NCBI GenBank assembly: GCA_038241115.1
Contig: JBBRGA010000025.1
Span: 1-28,792 of the forward strand
Length of the DNA stretch: 28,792 bases
Direction: 5' to 3'
Source of the DNA: JANYJJ01 sp038241115
GTDB lineage: Bacteria; Pseudomonadota; Gammaproteobacteria; Burkholderiales; Burkholderiaceae_C
Each line of letters begins with the position of its first letter. The stretch's first letter is position 1. The notes beneath the pieces were generated by a model. That model was not told where the DNA came from, made no database searches, and saw nothing but the letters and a program-made list of their open reading frames with translations. Made by a program: the position numbers and the translations under genes. Of this stretch, positions 7,072 to 14,111 are shown one piece after another.

Positions 7072-8298
7072 TTGAAGCCCATCGTCAAGTCGAATAAATT
7101 GGCCAACGTCGCCTATGACATTCGCGGTCCGGTGCTCGACAAAGCACGGCAAATGGAAGAAGAAGGCCACAAGATCATTCGGCTGAACATTGGCAACATC
7201 GCTGCGTTCGGTCTGGAGCCACCTGACGAAATCGTGCAGGACATGCTGCGCAACATTCCGCATGCCGCTGGCTACACCGACAGCAAAGGCTTGTTCGCGC
7301 CGCGCAAGGCTGTTGTGCATTCCACCCAGGAACAAGGCGTGCGCGGTGTGACCCTGGAAGATGTGTATTTAGGCAACGGAGCTTCCGAACTCATCGCCAT
7401 GAGCATGAACGCGTTGCTCGACGACGGCGACGAAATGCTGATCCCGTCTCCGGACTATCCGCTGTACACCGCAGTGGTCGGTTTATCAGGCGGAAAGCCA
7501 GTTCACTACGTCTGCGACGAAGAAGCCGGATGGATGCCCGACATCGACGACATCAAAAGCAAAATCACGCCGCGCACGCGCGGCATCGTGGTTATCAATC
7601 CCAACAACCCGACCGGAGCTTTGTATTCGACGGAAGTTCTGCTGGAGATCATTGAAGTCGCGCGGCAAAACGAACTGATCATCTTCGCCGACGAGATCTA
7701 CAGCAAAACCTTGTACGACGGCAACGTTCACACCAGCATGGCCTCGCTGGCCGATGACGTGATGTTCGTCACCTACAACGGCTTGTCTAAAAACTACCGC
7801 TCCTGCGGTTATCGCGCGGGCTGGATGGTGGTGTCTGGCGAAAAGCGCCATGCGCGCGACTACATCGACGGTCTGAACATGCTGGCCTCGCTTCGCCTGT
7901 GTGCGAACACGCCGGGACAGCTGGCGATTCAAACTGCTTTGGGCGGCTACCAAAGCATCAAGGACCTGGTGGCGCCCACCGGTCGGTTGGGTCGACAGCG
8001 CGACTTGGCGTATCGGTTGCTGAGCGAAATTCCTGGCGTGAGTGTGGTCAAGCCGAAGGCCGCGTTGTACATGTTCCCCAAGCTCGACGCCAAGATTTAC
8101 CCCATCAAGGACGACCAACAATTTGCATACGAATTGCTGGCCGAAGAGAAGGTGCTGATCGTGCAAGGCACTGGCTTCAATTGGAGCGCGCCTGACCACT
8201 TCCGAGTTGTTTTCTTGCCCAACTCGGATGACTTGACTGATGCGATTGGCCGCATTGCGCGCTTTCTTGGCAACTACGCCAGACGTCATGCGCACTGA
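7072..8298 (+). CDS. alaA: AlaA-type alanine aminotransferase (PLP-dependent, class I/II)
   Basis: Transfers the amino group between glutamate and pyruvate (or another 2-oxo acid) using pyridoxal phosphate. The frame is open from 6958, but TTG at 7072 is the likely start: it gives MKPIVKSNKLANVAYDIRGP, as in family members, with GGGAG at 7061-7065 correctly spaced; the upstream residues look like non-coding translation. This gives 408 residues, the normal size. NPNNPTG lies at 176-182, the cofactor-contacting DEIY at 207-210, and the PLP lysine K240 in LSKNYRSCGYRAGW. Homoserine dehydrogenase follows after 63 bases and threonine synthase after that, so this is probably the first gene of an amino-acid operon. 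Exact substrate is inferred. Confidence 0.88.
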   Translation: MKPIVKSNKLANVAYDIRGPVLDKARQMEEEGHKIIRLNIGNIAAFGLEPPDEIVQDMLRNIPHAAGYTDSKGLFAPRKAVVHSTQEQGVRGVTLEDVYLGNGASELIAMSMNALLDDGDEMLIPSPDYPLYTAVVGLSGGKPVHYVCDEEAGWMPDIDDIKSKITPRTRGIVVINPNNPTGALYSTEVLLEIIEVARQNELIIFADEIYSKTLYDGNVHTSMASLADDVMFVTYNGLSKNYRSCGYRAGWMVVSGEKRHARDYIDGLNMLASLRLCANTPGQLAIQTALGGYQSIKDLVAPTGRLGRQRDLAYRLLSEIPGVSVVKPKAALYMFPKLDAKIYPIKDDQQFAYELLAEEKVLIVQGTGFNWSAPDHFRVVFLPNSDDLTDAIGRIARFLGNYARRHAH

Positions 8299-8361
8299 AT
8301 GAAATGTTGAAGCTAGATATTGAAATTTGATCCTGAAATGACACTGAGCTAAAGATTGAAC

Positions 8362-9690
8362 ATGAAAGCCATCCAAGTAGGCCTGATGGGCATCGGCACC
8401 GTAGGCAGCGGCACCTTCAACGTGTTGCGGCGCAACCAGGAAGAAATTCAACGCAGGGCAGGGCGAGGCATTGCCATCACCATGGTGGCCGACCTTGACA
8501 CCGCGCGGGCCAAGGCGGTGGTCGGCGACGCGGCGCGCGTGGTCAGCGATGCGCGCGAAATCATCGCCAACCCCGACATCGACATCGTCATCGAGTTGAT
8601 AGGCGGCTACGGCATCGCCAAGTCACTGGTAATGGAAGCTATCGCGGCTGGCAAGCACGTGGTCACTGCCAACAAGGCGTTGCTGGCAGTTCACGGCACC
8701 GAGATTTTTGCCGCAGCCCGTGAAAAGGGCGTGGTCGTTGCGTTTGAGGCGGCAGTGGCTGGTGGTATTCCGATCATCAAAGCATTGCGCGAAGGACTCA
8801 CCGCAAATCGAATTGAATGGATCGCCGGCATCGTCAACGGCACCACCAATTTCATCTTGTCCGAGATGCGCGACAAAGGCCTCGACTTCGACGCCGTGCT
8901 CAAGCAAGCGCAGGCCCTGGGCTACGCCGAAACCGATCCGACATTCGACATACAAGGCGTAGACGCAGCCCACAAAACCACGCTGATGAGTGCCATCGCT
9001 TTCGGCATTCCGGTGCAGTTCGAGCGCGCCTATGTGGAGGGCATTACACGCCTGCAAGCCGTCGACATCACCTACGCCGAACAGTTGGGTTATCGCATCA
9101 AATTGCTGGGCATCACCAAGCGGCGCATGAACGTTGCGGGCGCGGTGATGGGCATCGAACTGCGCGTGCATCCCACCTTGATACCGATGAAGCGCTTGAT
9201 CGCCAACGTCGAGGGCGCGATGAACGCCGTGATGGTGCACGGCGACGCGGTTGGCACCACTTTGTATTACGGCAAAGGCGCAGGTTCGGAACCGACTGCG
9301 TCGGCCGTGATTGCCGACCTGGTCGACATCACCCGGCTGCAAACCGCGCTTCCGAACCAGCGCGTGCCACATCTCGCATTCCAGCCCGATGAGCTTGCCG
9401 CCACACCGATCTTGCCGATGGAGCAAGTCGTCAGCAGCTACTACTTGCGCTTGCAGGTGGCAGACCAAACGGGTGTGCTGGCACGAATCACCGCCATATT
9501 GGCCGGGCATGACATTTCGATTGACGCTTTGCTGCAACGCGAATCTGCCGAAGGCGAATCGCAGACCGACGTGATCATCCTGACTCACGACACGGTCGAA
9601 GGCCAGCTGAATCTGGCCGTCGCACAGATGCAAGCTTTGCCCACCGTGCTGGCACCCATCGTGCGGTTGCGCAAGGAAGAGCTGAGCTGA
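8362..9690 (+). CDS. hom: homoserine dehydrogenase
   Basis: NAD(P)H-dependent reduction of aspartate semialdehyde to homoserine, the branch point to threonine and methionine. From the ATG at 8362 the protein is 442 residues (a TTG two codons earlier is possible). The Rossmann motif GIGTVGSGTF is at about residues 9-18, the catalytic region carries GIVNGTTNFIL (about 155-165) and ALGYAETDPTFDI (about 187-199), and a C-terminal ACT domain (about 357-430) is the usual site of threonine feedback inhibition. There is no fused aspartate kinase. Its TGA overlaps the ATG of thrC by one base, indicating translational coupling. I saw no threonine leader peptide or hairpin in the 63 bases upstream. Confidence 0.95.
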   Translation: MKAIQVGLMGIGTVGSGTFNVLRRNQEEIQRRAGRGIAITMVADLDTARAKAVVGDAARVVSDAREIIANPDIDIVIELIGGYGIAKSLVMEAIAAGKHVVTANKALLAVHGTEIFAAAREKGVVVAFEAAVAGGIPIIKALREGLTANRIEWIAGIVNGTTNFILSEMRDKGLDFDAVLKQAQALGYAETDPTFDIQGVDAAHKTTLMSAIAFGIPVQFERAYVEGITRLQAVDITYAEQLGYRIKLLGITKRRMNVAGAVMGIELRVHPTLIPMKRLIANVEGAMNAVMVHGDAVGTTLYYGKGAGSEPTASAVIADLVDITRLQTALPNQRVPHLAFQPDELAATPILPMEQVVSSYYLRLQVADQTGVLARITAILAGHDISIDALLQRESAEGESQTDVIILTHDTVEGQLNLAVAQMQALPTVLAPIVRLRKEELS

Positions 9691-11120
9691 TGAAATACAT
9701 CAGCACCCGGGGCGACAAAACCGAGCGCACTTTTTGCGAAATTTTGCTTGAAGGCCTGGCGCCCGACGGAGGTTTGTACCTGCCTGTGCGTTACCCGCAA
9801 ATTGACGCAGCCACGCTGAATTCGTGGCGTGGTTTGAAGTACCACGAGCTGGCATTTGAAATTTTGTCGCTTTATATCGACGACATTCCCGCCGCTGACT
9901 TGCGCTCCCTGGTGTCCGAGACGTACACCCCCGAGGTCTTTGGTTCTGTGGAGATCACGCCGCTCAAAGCGTTGGAGCCGGGCTTGTTTTTGCAAGGTCT
10001 GTCTAACGGCCCGACGCTGGCGTTCAAAGACATGGCCATGCAGCTGCTGGGCAATTTGTTTGAGTACGAATTGAAGCGCCGCGACCAGACTTTAAACATC
10101 CTTGGCGCTACTTCGGGTGACACCGGCAGTGCGGCTGAGTACGCGATGCGCGGCAAGCAAGGCGTGAAGGTTTTCATGCTGTCGCCGCTAGGCCGGATGA
10201 GCCCGTTTCAGCAAGCCCAAATGTTCAGCCTGCAAGACACGAACATTCACAACATTGCGGTTGAAGGCGTGTTTGACGATTGCCAAGACATTGTCAAAGC
10301 GGTGTCGAATGATTTGCCTTTCAAGCGCGCGCATCGCATCGGCACCGTCAATTCAATCAACTGGGCGCGGCTCTTGGCACAGGTGGTTTATTACTTTGCG
10401 GGTTACCTGCTAGCCAGCAAAGCCTTTACCGAAGCCTTTGGAAAAGCGGAGTTGAAGCAAGTCAGCTTCGCCGTGCCTTCAGGCAACTTCGGCAACATTT
10501 GCGCCGGCCATGTGGCGCGCATGATGGGCTTGCCCATTGCGCAACTCGTGTTGGCCACTAACGAAAACAACGTGCTCGATGAGTTTTTCCGCACCGGGAC
10601 TTACCGCGTTCGCGGCAGTGCCGAGACGCACGAAACTTCCAGTCCGTCGATGGACATTTCAAAGGCATCTAACTTCGAGCGGTTTGTGTTCGACCTGCTC
10701 GGCCGAAACGGCGAACGCACGCGTCAGTTGTTCAAAACGGAAGTCGAGCAACGCGGCTCGTTCAGCATCAGCGCCGATGAATTTGCACGCTTGAAGGACT
10801 ACGGTTTCGTCTCGGGTACCAGCACCCATGCTGACCGCCTGGGCACCATCCGCACGACTTATGAGCGCTTCGGCGTCATCGTCGACACGCACACCGCCGA
10901 TGGTCTGAAAGTGGCGCGTCAACAGGTTCAGCCCGGTGTGCCCATGATCGTTCTGGAAACTGCGCTGCCAGCCAAATTTGCTGAAACCATCGTTGAGGCG
11001 TTGGGTGTGCAACCGCCGCGACCTGCGGGCATGGAACACATCGAAGACTTGCCCAAGCGCTTTACCGTCATGCCCATCAGCGTGGACGATGTGAAGGCCT
11101 ACGTGACGGCGCATGCTTGA
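9690..11120 (+). CDS. thrC: threonine synthase
   Basis: PLP enzyme converting O-phosphohomoserine to threonine, the last step of the pathway. The 476-residue length and MKYISTRGD start match the long bacterial/fungal-type synthases rather than the short plant-like ones. The PLP lysine is K113 in TLAFKDMAMQ, and the phosphate-binding loop is ATSGDTGSAA at about 139-148. It is coupled to hom by a one-base stop/start overlap. The following gene, mobB, begins 27 bases after the stop, so the molybdenum cofactor genes may be co-transcribed although the pathways are unrelated. Confidence 0.95.
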   Translation: MKYISTRGDKTERTFCEILLEGLAPDGGLYLPVRYPQIDAATLNSWRGLKYHELAFEILSLYIDDIPAADLRSLVSETYTPEVFGSVEITPLKALEPGLFLQGLSNGPTLAFKDMAMQLLGNLFEYELKRRDQTLNILGATSGDTGSAAEYAMRGKQGVKVFMLSPLGRMSPFQQAQMFSLQDTNIHNIAVEGVFDDCQDIVKAVSNDLPFKRAHRIGTVNSINWARLLAQVVYYFAGYLLASKAFTEAFGKAELKQVSFAVPSGNFGNICAGHVARMMGLPIAQLVLATNENNVLDEFFRTGTYRVRGSAETHETSSPSMDISKASNFERFVFDLLGRNGERTRQLFKTEVEQRGSFSISADEFARLKDYGFVSGTSTHADRLGTIRTTYERFGVIVDTHTADGLKVARQQVQPGVPMIVLETALPAKFAETIVEALGVQPPRPAGMEHIEDLPKRFTVMPISVDDVKAYVTAHA

Positions 11121-11147
11121 AATCCGGTCCCGTACACAGGGTGGCGC

Positions 11148-11675
11148 ATGAATGTCATCGGCTTCAGCGGCTACTCGGGATCGGGCAAAACCACGCTGGT
11201 TGAGAGCTTGATCGGCGTGCTTGTGGAAGCGGGCCAGCGTGTGTCGGTGGTCAAGCACGCTCATCACGACTTCGACATCGACCACGAAGGCAAAGACTCT
11301 TACAGGCACCGCCAAGCCGGCGCGTTTGAAGTAGTAATCGCGTCGAACCGGCGATTGGCCAAGATCCGCGAATTCGAGTCTGAGGCCGATCCCACGGTGC
11401 ACCAGTTGCTGGCCGAGTTGAGCGATTGCGATTGGGCCCTGGTTGAGGGCTACAAACACGCCGCCCTGCTCAAAATTGAGGTTTGGCGTGCGGCCACTGG
11501 CAAGCCGGTGCAATATCCGCACGATGCGTTTGTGGTGGCCATCTGTACCGACGCAGCGAGCGAACTGCCCGAGCCGACCGACCTGCCACGGCTCGACCTG
11601 AACAACGCCGCCAGCGTGGCGGATTTTTTACTCAGCAACCCGGGGCGCTATGAGTACCAACACCGGCCGACTTGA
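11148..11675 (+). CDS. mobB: molybdopterin-guanine dinucleotide biosynthesis adaptor MobB
   Basis: GTP-binding partner of MobA in attaching GMP to molybdopterin. At 175 residues it has the P-loop GYSGSGKT (residues 8-15), the HAHHDFDIDHEGKDSYRHR segment typical of the family (about 38-56), and DWALVEGYKH (about 95-104). It is the first of four cofactor genes in a row; MobA and the early enzymes MoaA and MoaC are not in this window. Its last 26 bases overlap the proposed start of moeA. Confidence 0.92.
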   Translation: MNVIGFSGYSGSGKTTLVESLIGVLVEAGQRVSVVKHAHHDFDIDHEGKDSYRHRQAGAFEVVIASNRRLAKIREFESEADPTVHQLLAELSDCDWALVEGYKHAALLKIEVWRAATGKPVQYPHDAFVVAICTDAASELPEPTDLPRLDLNNAASVADFLLSNPGRYEYQHRPT

Positions 11676-12903
11676 CTCGCGTCCACCGATGCTCACGTTA
11701 GAGGAGGCCCTGACCAAGTTGCTGGGCGCTGTGCAGTCGTTTCCCGCGGCCCAAGCACAAACGGTGTCCACATTCGATGCCCTGGGGCGCGTATTGGCCG
11801 AAGACGTGCATTCGCTCATCGATGTGCCACCTGCCGACAACACGTCGATGGACGGCTATGCGATGCGGGCTTCAGATGTGCCGGCAGCGGGCACCGTGTT
11901 GCCGGTCAGCCAGCGGATTCCGGCCGGGGTCGTGGGCCAAGCGCTGCTAGCGGGTACGGCGGCCCGTATCTTTACCGGCGCGCAAGTTCCCGCCGGAGCC
12001 GACGCGGTGGTGATGCAAGAGCAATGCGAATCTGTCGACGGTGCGGTTCGCGTCAATGCGGTTCCCGCGGCAGGCCAATGGGTGCGCCGCCGCGCCGAGG
12101 ATGTCGCTGCAGGCGCGGTGGTCCTCAAGCGCGGCACGCGGCTCACGCCGCAAGCACTCGGCATGGCAGCGTCTGTGGGTGCCGCCACGCTTCAGGTGGC
12201 GCGACGCCCGCGCGTGGCGCTGTTTTCCACCGGCGACGAATTGGCCATGCCCGGAGAGGTGCTCAAGCCCGGTGCCATCTACAACTCCAACCGCTACACG
12301 CTGCGAGCGCTGATTCAGGCGCTGGGTTGCGAGTGCACCGACCTCGGCATCGTCGCCGACCGCCTGGATGCCACGCGGGCCGCACTGCGCACAGCTGCCA
12401 CCGAGCACGATTTGGTGCTCACCTGCGGCGGCGTGTCGGTGGGTGAAGAAGACCACTTGAAGCCAGCCGTCGAAGCCGAGGGCCGCATCGACATGTGGCA
12501 AATCGCCATCAAGCCGGGAAAGCCCTTGGCGTTTGGCGAGGTGTTCCGCACTGACACATCCAGCGCTTGGTTCATCGGCTTGCCGGGCAATCCGGTGTCG
12601 GCTTTCGTCACGTTTTTGTTGGCCGTACGGCCGGTTTTACTGCACCTTCAAGGCGCACCCGCGAGGGCGCCAGTGGCCATGAGCTTGCGCGCCGATTTCG
12701 ATTGGCCGCAACCTGACAAGCGCCGCGAATTTTTGCGGGCACGTCGCAACGACAGCGGTGGGCTGGATCTGTTTCCTAACCAAAGCTCGGGCGTGTTGAC
12801 CTCCACCGTCTGGGGCGACGGCTTGGTGGACAACCCGTCGAAAACAGTCATCAGACAAGGCGACACCGTGCAGTTTTTGAGCCTGACAGAGCTGCTGGCA
12901 TGA
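11650..12903 (+). CDS. moeA: molybdopterin molybdenumtransferase MoeA
   Basis: Inserts molybdate into adenylated molybdopterin to make active molybdenum cofactor. The 417-residue protein shows ADNTSMDGYAMR near residue 60, FSTGDEL near 195 and LTCGGVSVGEEDH near 257 in the MoCF/molybdate-binding domain, GKPLAFG and GLPGNPVSAFVTF near 291 and 312, and a C-terminal MoeA-type beta barrel. Two starts are possible: the ATG at 11650, overlapping mobB by 26 bases, or the ATG at 11689, which lies outside mobB. Neither has a clear ribosome site. It overlaps moaD by four bases (ATGA), so the two are translationally coupled. Confidence 0.93.
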   Translation: MSTNTGRLDSRPPMLTLEEALTKLLGAVQSFPAAQAQTVSTFDALGRVLAEDVHSLIDVPPADNTSMDGYAMRASDVPAAGTVLPVSQRIPAGVVGQALLAGTAARIFTGAQVPAGADAVVMQEQCESVDGAVRVNAVPAAGQWVRRRAEDVAAGAVVLKRGTRLTPQALGMAASVGAATLQVARRPRVALFSTGDELAMPGEVLKPGAIYNSNRYTLRALIQALGCECTDLGIVADRLDATRAALRTAATEHDLVLTCGGVSVGEEDHLKPAVEAEGRIDMWQIAIKPGKPLAFGEVFRTDTSSAWFIGLPGNPVSAFVTFLLAVRPVLLHLQGAPARAPVAMSLRADFDWPQPDKRREFLRARRNDSGGLDLFPNQSSGVLTSTVWGDGLVDNPSKTVIRQGDTVQFLSLTELLA

Positions 12904-13151
12904 AGGTGAACATTCGCTACTTCGCGTCCATACGCGAAGCACTGGGTTCCAGTGAACAACTCGACATTGCCGCGGGTACCACGCTGGGCGCACTGCGCGA
13001 TCAGCTGATTGCCAGCAGCGCGGCGCACGCCCTCGCATTGGCGCGCGGCCGTTCGCTGCGCTGTGCGATCAGCCAAACCATGTGCACCGAGGAGGCGTTG
13101 ATTCCCGAAGGCGCCGAGGTCGCATTTTTTCCGCCGGTCACCGGTGGCTGA
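12900..13151 (+). CDS. moaD: molybdopterin synthase small subunit MoaD
   Basis: Ubiquitin-like sulfur carrier; its C-terminal glycine is activated as a thiocarboxylate and donates sulfur for the dithiolene of molybdopterin. The 83-residue protein ends in the required double glycine (PPVTGG) and starts MKVNIRYFASIREALG, a standard beta-grasp opening. Its start overlaps the moeA stop (ATGA), and its end overlaps moaE, the other synthase subunit, by 8 bases if moaE uses its GTG. Confidence 0.93.
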   Translation: MKVNIRYFASIREALGSSEQLDIAAGTTLGALRDQLIASSAAHALALARGRSLRCAISQTMCTEEALIPEGAEVAFFPPVTGG

Positions 13152-13635
13152 CGAAATGATTGCGCGCGTCCAAATTCAAACGCAAGACTTTGATTTGTCG
13201 AGCGAGGTGGCCGCACTTCGATCGATGAATGCGGCCGTGGGCGCCGTGGCCAGCTTCATCGGTACCGTACGTGATCGCAACGACGGCTTGGGGGTCAGCG
13301 CGATGGAGTTGGAGCATTACCCCGGCATGACAGAGCGCGCCATTGAAGCCATGATCGATGAGGCGCATCGCCGCTTTGACATCTGCGGCGCCAGAGTGAT
13401 CCACCGCGTCGGGCCGCTGTTGCCGCTCGACCAAATCGTGCTTGTGGCGGTGAGCTCAATGCACCGCGGCACTGCCTTCCAAGCTTGCGAATTCATCATG
13501 GATTACTTGAAAACTCAAGCGCCTTTCTGGAAGAAAGAACAAACACCGCAAGGTGCGCGCTGGGTCGATGCACGGGTCAGTGACGACGCTGCCGCGGCGC
13601 GCTGGGGCTTGACCCAGATCAATACTGCGGGCTGA
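13144..13635 (+). CDS. moaE: molybdopterin synthase large subunit MoaE
   Basis: Catalytic subunit that converts precursor Z (cPMP) to molybdopterin using MoaD thiocarboxylate. At 163 residues it has the signature LEHYPGM at about 56-62, HRVGPLLPLD at about 87-96 and the two lysines of the active site, K123 and K130, in DYLKTQAPFWKK with the same spacing as the E. coli pair. The start may be GTG 13144 or ATG 13156; the GTG gives an overlap with moaD typical of this tightly packed cluster. Confidence 0.94.
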   Translation: MADEMIARVQIQTQDFDLSSEVAALRSMNAAVGAVASFIGTVRDRNDGLGVSAMELEHYPGMTERAIEAMIDEAHRRFDICGARVIHRVGPLLPLDQIVLVAVSSMHRGTAFQACEFIMDYLKTQAPFWKKEQTPQGARWVDARVSDDAAAARWGLTQINTAG

Positions 13636-13648
13636 ATCGTCACCCAAG

Positions 13649-14035
13649 ATGCAAAGCTTCCCGTGGCTGCAAGTGTTGGCCGTCGCTGCCGGCGCGGCGA
13701 TAGGAGCCGTGCTACGTTGGTTTGCGGGTTTGTGGTTGAACGGTCAGTGGGCTGGATTTGCGTTAGGCACCTTGGCGGTGAACTGTGTGGGTGGTCTGCT
13801 GATCGGCGTGTCACTGGTTTGGTTTCAGCGCGTGCCCCATGAGATGTTGCGGCTTCTGTTGGTCACGGGGTTTCTGGGTGGCTTGACCACGTTTTCGGCG
13901 TTCTCTGCCGAGTCACTGAGCTTGCTGCAAAAGGGCAGTCTCGCGATGGCGGCAGCGCACACATTGGCTCACGTGATTGGCGCTTTGGCGTTTACTGCGG
14001 TGGGTTTCAAGCTGGGTCGGCTGCTGTTGTCTTGA
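13649..14035 (+). CDS. crcB: fluoride exporter CrcB/Fluc
   Basis: Small inner-membrane fluoride channel, active as a dual-topology dimer, protecting against cytoplasmic fluoride. The 128-residue protein has four hydrophobic segments, the conserved Asn (N45 in GTLAVNCVGG) and the family signature GGLTTFSAFSAE at residues 77-88. It starts 13 bases after moaE, so it is probably part of that operon, and no fluoride riboswitch fits in this space. It ends 76 bases before clpB. Confidence 0.92.
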   Translation: MQSFPWLQVLAVAAGAAIGAVLRWFAGLWLNGQWAGFALGTLAVNCVGGLLIGVSLVWFQRVPHEMLRLLLVTGFLGGLTTFSAFSAESLSLLQKGSLAMAAAHTLAHVIGALAFTAVGFKLGRLLLS

Positions 14036-14060
14036 CCTCAAAGCCACTTGTCGACGCGCG

Positions 14061-14088
14061 CTTGAATTTGGTTCGGCCAGCCGCAAAT
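14061..14088 (+). promoter_or_regulatory. sigma-32-like promoter of clpB
   Basis: CTTGAA (14061-14066), a 14-base spacer, then CCGCAAAT (14081-14088). This is nearly identical to the dnaK promoter on the other strand (CTTGAA-N14-CCGCAAGT). The resulting leader would be short, about 18 bases, with the AAGGAGA ribosome site at 14101-14107. Confidence 0.65.
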
Positions 14089-14111
14089 GTTCAGCATTCG
14101 AAGGAGATCTC

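Noticed and set aside
8299..8361. Threonine attenuator before hom
   Set aside because: The gap has no hairpin, no T-run and no Thr-rich ORF; the four-codon ORF there has one Thr only.
13600..13648. Fluoride riboswitch before crcB
   Set aside because: Only 13 non-coding bases separate moaE and crcB, and I see no motif of that riboswitch class.
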